From positions 1 through 7,085 of the forward strand of contig SFNC01000093.1 in assembly GCA_004554255.1 (NCBI GenBank): a DNA stretch of 7,085 nt, read 5' to 3'. This document shows, one piece after another, positions 1 to 6,723 of the stretch (positions are counted from its first letter, which is position 1; each line of letters begins with the position of its first letter). The stretch comes from Bacteroidales bacterium (GTDB taxonomy: Bacteria > Bacteroidota > Bacteroidia > Bacteroidales > Muribaculaceae). The notes below the pieces were generated by a model. The model was given only the letters and a program-made list of their open reading frames with translations. It had not been told where the DNA came from and did not search any database. The position numbers were made by a program, and so were the translations under genes.

Positions 1-999
1 GCCGGGATTGTCGAGGAACACAACGCCGTACGCAACGATGTCGGCGTCTTCGATGTCAGCCACATGGGCGAGGTCCTTATCACAGGGCCTCAGGCACAGG
101 AATTTGTAAACCATATCTTCACCAATGACGTAAGGCCGCTGCCCGATGGTGGCATTCTGTACGGCATGATGCTGTACCACAACGGAGGCACAGTGGACGA
201 CCTGCTAGTTTACCGCCGCAAAGAAAACGAATATTTCCTGGTTATCAACGCCGGAAACATTGACAAGGACGTGGAATGGATTCGCGAGCAAGCCAAGGAA
301 TACGATGTGACTGTCAGCCACCTGAGTGACGAATACGGCGAGCTGGCCGTACAGGGCCCGAATGCCGAAAAAACATTAAAAGAGGTACTTGGCATTGATG
401 TGTCGGCTCTGTCGTTCTACACATTCATGGACACCATACTGGACGGCCGCGACATTATCGTCAGCCGCACAGGATACACCGGCGAAGACGGATTCGAGAT
501 TTACGCACCGCAAGATCTTACCGTAGACCTTTGGCGGAAGCTGATGCAGGCCGGCGTACAGCCCTGCGGACTCGGATGCCGCGATACTCTGCGCTTCGAG
601 GCCGGTTTGCCGCTGTATGGCGACGAACTCTCAGCCGACATCACTCCCGTTGAGGCCTCACTTTCCATGTTCTGCAAACTTGACAAGCCCGAATTTATCG
701 GCAAGGAAGTAATAGAACGGCAAAAAGCCGAAGGCGTAGCCCGCAAATGCGTAGGCCTGGAAATTCAAGGTCCCGCCATCGCCAGACACGGATACGAGGT
801 TCTGGACAAGGAGGGTAACGTGGTAGGTGAAATCACCACCGGTTACCGCTCCATAACACTGGAAAAGAACCTGGCCATGGCTATGGTGAAAACACCGCTT
901 AACAAGCTGGGAACCGAACTGGATGTGCGCGTGCGCCGCAAAGTTTTCCCCGCTGTTGTAATCAAAAAACGCTTTTATACACCTAATTACAAAAAATAA
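1..999 (+). CDS. gcvT: Aminomethyltransferase (glycine cleavage T-protein), 5' end cut by the window
   Basis: T-protein takes the aminomethyl group from the lipoyl arm of GcvH and passes the carbon to tetrahydrofolate, giving 5,10-methylene-THF and ammonia in the cytosol. The frame is open from base 1, and the residues before the first ATG (position 64) already match the family (FDVSHMGE), so this ATG is internal. The start lies left of the window; against the usual ~360 residues, roughly 30 are missing from the 332 seen. In fragment numbering, NGGTVDDLLVY (61-71) carries the Asp pair that contains the catalytic folate-site Asp. YTGEDGFEIY (159-168) and CGLGCRDTLRFEAG (189-202) are signature blocks, and the C-terminal barrel domain has GEITTGYRS. 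The stop is TAA, 24 nt before gcvH. It is the first visible gene of the operon. Identification is secure; only the start is unknown. Confidence 0.97.
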   Translation, partial: AGIVEEHNAVRNDVGVFDVSHMGEVLITGPQAQEFVNHIFTNDVRPLPDGGILYGMMLYHNGGTVDDLLVYRRKENEYFLVINAGNIDKDVEWIREQAKEYDVTVSHLSDEYGELAVQGPNAEKTLKEVLGIDVSALSFYTFMDTILDGRDIIVSRTGYTGEDGFEIYAPQDLTVDLWRKLMQAGVQPCGLGCRDTLRFEAGLPLYGDELSADITPVEASLSMFCKLDKPEFIGKEVIERQKAEGVARKCVGLEIQGPAIARHGYEVLDKEGNVVGEITTGYRSITLEKNLAMAMVKTPLNKLGTELDVRVRRKVFPAVVIKKRFYTPNYKK

Positions 1000-1023
1000 T
1001 CCCCCCACTAAAAACTAATTATC

Positions 1024-1398
1024 ATGATAAAATATCTTCCGTCTCACGAATATGCCCGCATTGAAGGCAACGAAGCTTACATCGGTATCTCTCCCTATGC
1101 AGCAAAACAGCTTGGCAACGTAGTTTATGTAGACATGCCCGAGGTTGACGACGAAGTGGAGAAAGACGAAGAATTCGGCGCTATCGAGAGCGTAAAAGCC
1201 GCCAGCGACCTCTTCGCACCTCTCAGCGGTACTATCATTGAAGTCAACGAGGCCCTCGTTGACAATCCCCGCCTGGTTAGCGATGACCCCATGGCCAACT
1301 GGATTATCAAGATTACCATCGCCGACCCCGCACAGGCCGACGAACTGCTTGACCAGGCCGCTTACGACGAACTCTGCGACAAGGAGCAAAAGCACTAA
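1024..1398 (+). CDS. gcvH: Glycine cleavage system H-protein (lipoyl carrier)
   Basis: H-protein is the small soluble shuttle whose lipoylated lysine moves between the active sites of GcvP, GcvT and Lpd. The protein has 124 residues, close to the usual 125-130. The lipoylation motif ESVKAASD places the modified lysine at K58, in the hairpin turn of the lipoyl-like beta barrel. The flanking LGNVVYVDMPEVDDEV and PLSGTIIEVNEALVDNP blocks are typical. Two family positions differ from what I recall as consensus: the N-terminal HEW is HEY (8-10), and the C-terminal GxGW is MANW. The ATG follows an AT-rich leader without Shine-Dalgarno, as is common in Bacteroidota. It sits 24 nt after gcvT and 16 nt before gcvPA, so co-transcription is very likely. 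The motif and context leave little doubt. Confidence 0.97.
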   Translation: MIKYLPSHEYARIEGNEAYIGISPYAAKQLGNVVYVDMPEVDDEVEKDEEFGAIESVKAASDLFAPLSGTIIEVNEALVDNPRLVSDDPMANWIIKITIADPAQADELLDQAAYDELCDKEQKH

Positions 1399-1414
1399 TC
1401 ATAACCCTTTTGCC

Positions 1415-2788
1415 ATGAGCAGACACAGATATCTGCCCCACACCGATGCCGACATTACAGCAATGTTGGACCGGTGTGGTGCCGACAATATAGACCGGCT
1501 GTTTGCGGACATTCCCGAGCAGCTGAGAATGAAAAACGGTTACGACCTCCCCGGAGAAATGTCCGAACCGGAGGTCCGCCGGTATTTTAACGCACTTGAA
1601 AATGAGAACGAGCCTCTGGTTTGCTTTGCCGGAGGCGGCTTCTACGACCGCTATGCCCCCTCGGTAATAAAATCGCTGATGGCCCGCTCAGAATTCCTTA
1701 CGGCATACACCCCCTATCAGCCCGAGATTTCGCAGGGTACTCTGCAATACATTTTCGAGTATCAGTCAATGATGTGCGAGCTTACCGGGCTGGACGTCAG
1801 CAACGCATCGCTTTACGATGGCGCGACTGCCACAGCCGAAGCCATGATGATGTGTGTGGCTGCCGCCCGCAAGCGCAACCGCGTGCTGATTTCGGCTACT
1901 GTAGCGCCGTATGTGCGCGAGGTTGTGGCCACATACGCCCGTTACCACAAGGTCGAGCTGTCCGTTATCCCGGAAAAAGACGGCGTGACGGACCGCGCGG
2001 CAATGCAGCAGATGCTTGCCGAAGGAAATGTGGCCGGTGTAATACTGGCATCGCCCAACTATTACGGTATCCTTGAGGACTTTAGCGGATTTGCCGATGA
2101 TATACACTCGGCAAAGGCCCTGATGGTTATCAACAGCCACGCCTGCGCGTTAGGTGTCATCAAGACTCCCGCGGAATGGGGCGCGGACATTGCTGTCGGC
2201 GACGCCCAGTCCCTGGGTATGCCGCTGAACTTCGGCGGCCCCTACCTCGGTTACATGTGCACCACAAAGGCCCTGATGAGAAAAATGCCGGGCCGCATAG
2301 TCGGCGCTACAAAGGACGAGAAGGGACAGCGCGTTTTTGTTCTCACCTTACAGGCCCGCGAACAGCACATCCGCCGCGAAAAGGCAACGTCAAATATCTG
2401 CTCAAACCAGGGAATCATGACTCTTTACGCAGCCATGTACTGCTCTGTTATGGGCGCCGAAGGCCTCGGACAAGTGAACCGTCTCAGCTATGGCGGGGCA
2501 CATTATCTGGCACGCAATCTCACTGCCATTCCGGGCGTTTCGCTTAAGTATCCCGACAAGCCGTTCCTGAATGAATTTGTCATCAAATTCCCATCGCCGG
2601 AAGCCGCCGACAACGCATATTACAGCGCCGTAAGTTTCGGATACCTGCCGGGAATACGCATCGCTGACGACGAACTTCTTATCGCTGTCACCGAAATGCG
2701 GGATTCTGACGAGATGGACGACCTGACTCAGATTTTCACTGCGGCGGTATGCCCCGCCGATAACGGAAAGGAGGCCAACGATGAATAA
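1415..2788 (+). CDS. gcvPA: Glycine dehydrogenase (decarboxylating) subunit 1 (P-protein alpha half)
   Basis: This is the N-terminal half of the P-protein, which with GcvPB decarboxylates glycine and loads the aminomethyl group on GcvH. The product has 457 residues, close to the usual ~450 of the stand-alone subunit. Family blocks run in order: RYLPHTDADI near the N-terminus, RSEFLTAYTPYQPEISQGT (91-109), YDGATATAEA, GDAQSLGMPLNFGGPYLGY, and LTLQAREQHIRREKATSNIC (310-329). It has the aminotransferase-like fold but lacks the PLP lysine, which lies in GcvPB. The ATG at 1415 was chosen because MSRHRYLPHT matches the family N-terminus. An upstream ATG at 1238 in the same frame would add 59 residues lying mostly inside gcvH in another frame and unlike the family. 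There is no Shine-Dalgarno before 1415. The 3' end overlaps gcvPB by 8 nt, consistent with translational coupling of the two subunits. Confidence 0.97.
   Translation: MSRHRYLPHTDADITAMLDRCGADNIDRLFADIPEQLRMKNGYDLPGEMSEPEVRRYFNALENENEPLVCFAGGGFYDRYAPSVIKSLMARSEFLTAYTPYQPEISQGTLQYIFEYQSMMCELTGLDVSNASLYDGATATAEAMMMCVAAARKRNRVLISATVAPYVREVVATYARYHKVELSVIPEKDGVTDRAAMQQMLAEGNVAGVILASPNYYGILEDFSGFADDIHSAKALMVINSHACALGVIKTPAEWGADIAVGDAQSLGMPLNFGGPYLGYMCTTKALMRKMPGRIVGATKDEKGQRVFVLTLQAREQHIRREKATSNICSNQGIMTLYAAMYCSVMGAEGLGQVNRLSYGGAHYLARNLTAIPGVSLKYPDKPFLNEFVIKFPSPEAADNAYYSAVSFGYLPGIRIADDELLIAVTEMRDSDEMDDLTQIFTAAVCPADNGKEANDE
2768..2774 (+). promoter_or_regulatory. Strong Shine-Dalgarno site for gcvPB
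   Basis: AAGGAGG lies 6 nt before the gcvPB ATG at 2781, inside the last codons of gcvPA. It is a full match to the usual anti-Shine-Dalgarno sequence with near-ideal spacing. No other start in the window has such a site: gcvH, gcvPA, lpd and the glycosyltransferase all begin after sequence lacking a GGAGG-like motif. Together with the 8-nt gene overlap, it fixes the gcvPB start and suggests local re-initiation to balance the two subunits; that functional role is inferred. Confidence 0.7.
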
Positions 2789-4244
2789 GGATTTTTATGA
2801 CAAACTTATTTTTGATTGCTCGGTTAAGGGACGCCGTGGTTTTTCGCTGCCCGTAAATGTATTTAATGACAATCTTGACGATTTGCCCGCGCAGCTGCTC
2901 AGAAACGAGGCTCCGGCACTCCCCGAAGTTGACGAGCCTACCATCGTGCGGCATTACAATAACCTGAGCACCAACAACTTTGGCGTAGATACCGGATTCT
3001 ATCCCCTTGGGTCTTGCACCATGAAGTATAACCCGAAAATCAACGAGGAAGTGGCCGCTGCACCAGGCTTTGCTGCTCTGCATCCCGCACAGCCCGACGA
3101 GACTGTACAGGGCGCACTTGAGGCATACCACACACTGCAGTCATTCCTCAGCGAAATTGGCGGCATGGCCGAATTCACCCTGAATCCTTTTGCCGGTGCT
3201 CACGGCGAGCTTACCGGCCTTATGGTGATTCATGCCTACCATGACCATAACGGAGACTTCGCACGCGACAAAGTGATTGTTCCCGACAGTGCCCACGGCA
3301 CCAATCCCGCCTCGGCAAATGTCTGCGGTTACAAGATTGTGGAAGTGAAAAGCCTTGCCGATGGAACAGTGGATGTGGATGATTTGCGATCGAAACTCGA
3401 CAACACCGTTGCCGCAGTGATGATGACCAACCCCAACACCGTGGGCATGTTCGAGAAGAATATTCCCGAAATAGCCCGTATGGTACACGAGGCCGGTGCG
3501 CTGATGTACTACGACGGCGCCAATCTCAACCCGATGCTCGGTGTGGCCCGTCCCGGAGATATGGGATTTGACGTAATGCACATCAACCTGCACAAGACCT
3601 TCTCCACTCCCCACGGAGGAGGAGGCCCGGGCTCCGGTCCGGTAGGCGTTCGCGACGGCCTGCAGGATTTCCTGCCCAATCCCCGCGTCATTTATGACGA
3701 AACAGACGATTCGTATTACGTCAGCACTGACAGCCCGGAGGCACTCGGTCGCATAAGCTCATGGTTAGGAAACTTTACTGTCGAGCTTAAGGCTCTGGCG
3801 TATATCCTCAGCCTTGGCGCGGACGCTCTTGCTCAGGTTGGACCCCATGCCGTGCTTAATGCCAATTACATAAAAGACTCTCTTAAAGGCGATTACCTGC
3901 TGCCTATTGACGGCGCTTGCAAACATGAGTTTGTTTTCGACGGCCTCGCTGACAAGTCAACAGGCGTCACCACTCTGAACATTGCCAAACGCCTTCTGGA
4001 CTTCGGTTTCCATGCTCCCACCATCTATTTCCCGCTCCTGTTCCATGAGTCGCTGATGATTGAGCCTACCGAAACTGAAAGCCGCGAGACTCTCGACCGC
4101 TTTATTGAGGTTATGAAACAGATCGCCCGGGAAGCCCGCGAGACTCCGAAGGTGGTTCTGAATGCGCCGCACAATACTCCCGTGGTGCATCCCGATGACA
4201 CCGAGGCCGCTCTGCATCCTGTGGTTAAATACAGCGAACTTTAA
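2781..4244 (+). CDS. gcvPB: Glycine dehydrogenase (decarboxylating) subunit 2 (P-protein beta half, PLP-bearing)
   Basis: This is the catalytic C-terminal half of the split P-protein, binding pyridoxal phosphate and partnering GcvPA. The 487 residues fit the family (about 480-500). Visible motifs are FYPLGSCTMKYNPK (starting near 73), PDSAHGTNPASA with H172 over the cofactor ring, TNPNTVGMFE, YYDGANLNPMLG, and the PLP site INLHKTFSTPHGGGGPGSGP, which puts the Schiff-base lysine at K272 before a glycine-rich loop. The C-terminal domain has PTETESRETLDRFI. The ATG at 2781 is supported by a strong ribosome site 6 nt upstream and overlaps the gcvPA stop (ATGAATAA). The stop TAA is 12 nt before lpd. 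Nothing is truncated or missing. The fused alternative, one gcvP gene of ~950 codons, is excluded because a stop and frame change separate the halves. Confidence 0.98.
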   Translation: MNKDFYDKLIFDCSVKGRRGFSLPVNVFNDNLDDLPAQLLRNEAPALPEVDEPTIVRHYNNLSTNNFGVDTGFYPLGSCTMKYNPKINEEVAAAPGFAALHPAQPDETVQGALEAYHTLQSFLSEIGGMAEFTLNPFAGAHGELTGLMVIHAYHDHNGDFARDKVIVPDSAHGTNPASANVCGYKIVEVKSLADGTVDVDDLRSKLDNTVAAVMMTNPNTVGMFEKNIPEIARMVHEAGALMYYDGANLNPMLGVARPGDMGFDVMHINLHKTFSTPHGGGGPGSGPVGVRDGLQDFLPNPRVIYDETDDSYYVSTDSPEALGRISSWLGNFTVELKALAYILSLGADALAQVGPHAVLNANYIKDSLKGDYLLPIDGACKHEFVFDGLADKSTGVTTLNIAKRLLDFGFHAPTIYFPLLFHESLMIEPTETESRETLDRFIEVMKQIAREARETPKVVLNAPHNTPVVHPDDTEAALHPVVKYSEL

Positions 4245-4256
4245 ATTTTCAGAAAT

Positions 4257-5576
4257 ATGATTAATGCAAACCTGATAGTAATAGGAGCCGGCCCCGCTGG
4301 CTATACCGTGGCCGCAGAGCGCGCCAATGCCGGCGAAAAAGTTATACTCATAGACTACGCTTTTCCCGGCGGCACATGCCTGAATCGCGGATGTATCCCC
4401 ACCAAATGCCTTGCCGCATCGGCCGAGGTCATGCTCACAGCGTCAGAAGCCGCAAGTTTCGGCATCTCTGTCGGCGAAGTAAAGGTTGACTACCCTGCGG
4501 TTGTAAAGCGCATGGAAACAATAGTGGAAGGTCTGCGCGAGAACGTGCGCAGCACCATCGCTCCATGCAAATTCGTGTGGGGCCAGGCGCGAATTCTGCC
4601 CGACGGGACAGTTGGCATAGGAGACGAGGTTTACTCGGCACCGAAAGTGCTTATTGCCACCGGCTCGCGGCCGGCGGCGCTGCCGATTCCGGGCGAGGAA
4701 CTCACCATAAACTCGGACGGTGTGCTCCAGCTTGAGTCTCTGCCCGCCTCCATGGCTATAATCGGCGCCGGTGTAATCGGTCTTGAATTTGCATCTATAA
4801 TGGCTGCTTTCGGCGTGGAAGTAACTGTCATAGAATACCTTAAAGAGGTGTTGCCGCCGTTCGACAAGGAGGTGGCCAAGCGCCTGCGCACCATGCTTAC
4901 ACGTCGTGGTATCAAATTTATCTTGGGCGCCGCTGTCACTTCGGTAAGTCAGGAGTCCGACAGTCTGAAAAAAGTGACTTACGCGGGCAAAAACGGAGAC
5001 GAAAGCGTAATTGCCGAGCAGGTAGTGATGGCTGTTGGCCGACGCCCAGTTGTGCCCGAAGGCCTTGCTGAAGCCGGCATAGAAGTTGACCGACGCGGTT
5101 ATATCGTTACCGACAACGCCATGCGTACCACCCGTCCCGGATTCTATGCCGTGGGCGACTGCAACGGCAAGCTGCAGCTTGCGCACGCAGCTACGGCACA
5201 GGCTCATGTGGCATTGGGCGCTGACGTAGACCTTAACGCAATTCCGGCGGCAGTGTTCACATACCCCGAAGCCGCCATGGTGGGACTTACAACAGAGCAG
5301 GCCGAGAAAAGCGGCATCGCCTTCCGCTCGGCCAAGGCATTATATGCCGCAAACGGCAAAGCTCAGGCTGCCGGACAAGCCGACGGCATGCTTAAAATTC
5401 TCTACGCTGCTGACACTCGCCGCATAATCGGATGCCACATCGTTGGAGCCCATGCCGCAGACCTGATACAGGAAGCGGCAACCGCTATCGTGGCGAATCT
5501 GACTATTGACGACCTTACCGTCCGCACTGTCCACTCGCACCCCACCCTCTCGGAAATTTTCACTTCGATTAAATAA
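4257..5576 (+). CDS. lpd: Dihydrolipoamide dehydrogenase (glycine cleavage L-protein)
   Basis: This FAD flavoenzyme reoxidises the dihydrolipoyl arm of GcvH and reduces NAD+ to NADH. The N-terminal FAD Rossmann motif is GAGPAG (10-15). The redox disulfide lies in GGTCLNRGCIPTK (C41 and C46). ATGSRP (about 134-139) is followed by the NAD-binding motif GAGVIG (170-175). The second FAD motif AVGD ends at D301. The C-terminal interface motif HSHPTLSE supplies the catalytic pair H428/E433. At 439 residues it is shorter than the common 450-475. The active-site set identifies dihydrolipoamide rather than glutathione or mercuric reductase. It begins 12 nt after gcvPB without a Shine-Dalgarno and is the last gene of the operon, so glycine cleavage is its likely role; whether it also serves 2-oxoacid dehydrogenases cannot be judged here. 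Confidence 0.95.
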   Translation: MINANLIVIGAGPAGYTVAAERANAGEKVILIDYAFPGGTCLNRGCIPTKCLAASAEVMLTASEAASFGISVGEVKVDYPAVVKRMETIVEGLRENVRSTIAPCKFVWGQARILPDGTVGIGDEVYSAPKVLIATGSRPAALPIPGEELTINSDGVLQLESLPASMAIIGAGVIGLEFASIMAAFGVEVTVIEYLKEVLPPFDKEVAKRLRTMLTRRGIKFILGAAVTSVSQESDSLKKVTYAGKNGDESVIAEQVVMAVGRRPVVPEGLAEAGIEVDRRGYIVTDNAMRTTRPGFYAVGDCNGKLQLAHAATAQAHVALGADVDLNAIPAAVFTYPEAAMVGLTTEQAEKSGIAFRSAKALYAANGKAQAAGQADGMLKILYAADTRRIIGCHIVGAHAADLIQEAATAIVANLTIDDLTVRTVHSHPTLSEIFTSIK

Positions 5577-5583
5577 TCGCCTG

Positions 5584-6723
5584 TTACTCAATCCCTAATA
5601 CTCGCCGGACAACCGCAAGTTGTCCGGCGACATTGTTTTCAACCCGTTCGGACAAATATGCGCTGAGACGCGAACGCATCGCCGCATCGCCATGCAGTCT
5701 TAATATTGCTTCGGCCAGCGTCTCCGCATTTTTCTCGCAGATTATACCATTTTTACCGTTCTCTATCTGCAGCGCAGCTGTCTGAAAATCAGTGGCTACG
5801 ATAGGGCGGCAAAGCATTTTTGCCTCAGCGAGCGACATACCGAATCCCTCACTTAGAGACGGTTGCACATATATGTCGGCAATTCTCATATAGGGGTACG
5901 GATTAGGTGTCGCTCCTGCCAATTCTATATAATCTTCCAGGCCGTTTTCGGCGACAAACTGTTCTATTTTCTCCCTTTCAGGTCCGTCTCCTACGAATAT
6001 CCACCTGAAATTCAATCCCTTTTGCCGAAGAATCACTGCCGCACGCAACGCCAACAGATGCCCTTTGGGCGGCGCCATTCGCCCGACCGTGACAAGAGTA
6101 AACACATCTTTCTTTATCTCTTTCTCATGGGACCATTCATTAACAACCTTAGGGCTTATCAGGTCATAAACTACATGTACATTGGCCGCTCTGCCACAGA
6201 ATCCGTCTGCCATAATTTTATCCCGCAAGACATCGGACACCGCCACAATTTCATCTATTTTATCGTATTTTCCACGACAGAACCGAGAATCATAACCCAC
6301 ACTTGCCAGGTCCGCGTTAACCCATGCCACTTTTTTTGCCCCCGTGAAATACTTTGCCGCCAAAAAGGTCGGGATTCCCTGCTGATACGCCACAACCACA
6401 TCAAAAGTATCCTTTGGCAGTCCTCCGGCCTCCATTAGCCGGGATTTCCATTTTGTCTCCGCGCCATGACGCTTTTTCATCAAACGCAATAACAGCGAAA
6501 ACGCCATACGGTTTACAAACCCGGCAACTCTGCTGGTCTTGCCTAAATCCTTCTGTTCCAGTACATGTACGCCTCGCGGCAACATGGCCTCGAAAGCTCC
6601 GCCTCTGTGCTGTATCCACAGGTACAGGTCGTGGCCCATACCGTCCAGATGCGTCAGCAGTGTCAGCAGACTCTTCTCCGCACCGCCGATTCCCAGCGAA
6701 TCTATTATAAACAGCAGTTTCAT
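5584..6723 (-). CDS. Glycosyltransferase, GT4-type (GT-B fold)
   Basis: This is a probable retaining glycosyltransferase that adds a sugar from a nucleotide-sugar donor to a growing surface glycan at the cytoplasmic face of the membrane; donor and acceptor cannot be told. It has 379 residues with no signal peptide or clear membrane span. The N-terminal GT-B domain opens with LLFIIDSLGIGGAEKS, with a glycine-rich loop at 11-14, and contains AWVNAD (133-138). The C-terminal domain has VGRMAPPKGH with R215 and K220, FVGDGP, and SEGFGMSLAEA, where E292 and E300 form the E-x7-E signature. I chose ATG at 6723; GTG at 6726 would add one residue. The ATG shares its A with the TGA of the upstream acyltransferase (TGATG), implying coupled translation. 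The gene converges on lpd with 7 nt between stops, and its 3' end contains the operon terminator. Confidence 0.9.
   Translation of the reverse strand: MKLLFIIDSLGIGGAEKSLLTLLTHLDGMGHDLYLWIQHRGGAFEAMLPRGVHVLEQKDLGKTSRVAGFVNRMAFSLLLRLMKKRHGAETKWKSRLMEAGGLPKDTFDVVVAYQQGIPTFLAAKYFTGAKKVAWVNADLASVGYDSRFCRGKYDKIDEIVAVSDVLRDKIMADGFCGRAANVHVVYDLISPKVVNEWSHEKEIKKDVFTLVTVGRMAPPKGHLLALRAAVILRQKGLNFRWIFVGDGPEREKIEQFVAENGLEDYIELAGATPNPYPYMRIADIYVQPSLSEGFGMSLAEAKMLCRPIVATDFQTAALQIENGKNGIICEKNAETLAEAILRLHGDAAMRSRLSAYLSERVENNVAGQLAVVRRVLGIE
5602..5630 (+). terminator. Probable intrinsic terminator of the gcv operon, nested in the convergent gene
   Basis: The arms TCGCCGGACAAC (5602-5613) and GTTGTCCGGCGA (5619-5630) are perfectly complementary over 12 bp around the 5-nt loop CGCAA. 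The hairpin starts 25 nt after the lpd stop. On the + strand it is followed by CATTGTTTTC (5631-5640), a fairly U-rich but interrupted tail. On the - strand the sequence after the hairpin (GTATTAGGGATT) has no U tract, so it should act mainly for the + operon. It lies wholly within the last codons of the glycosyltransferase gene, where it encodes part of VAGQLAVVRR. Confidence 0.7.

Noticed and set aside
1015..1395. 126-codon open frame on the - strand covering gcvH almost exactly
   Set aside because: The match in extent is striking, but the product has no recognisable features and the + strand gene is certain; treated as a codon shadow.
1238..1414. Possible 59-residue N-terminal extension of GcvPA from an upstream ATG
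   Set aside because: It lies mostly inside gcvH in another frame, is Pro/Thr-rich and unlike the family, whose N-terminus matches the ATG at 1415.
3141..3614. 157-codon open frame on the - strand, antisense to gcvPB
   Set aside because: Its Gly/His/Val-rich product is the mirror of conserved gcvPB codons, with no start signal or family resemblance.
4245..4256. Small inverted repeat ATTT-tcag-AAAT between gcvPB and lpd
   Set aside because: A 4-bp AT-only stem in a 12-nt gap is too weak to be a terminator or regulatory hairpin.
4443..5207. 254-codon open frame on the - strand, antisense to lpd
   Set aside because: It lies wholly opposite a well-supported gene, its translation shows no recognisable domain, and long antisense frames are common against GC-rich codon patterns.
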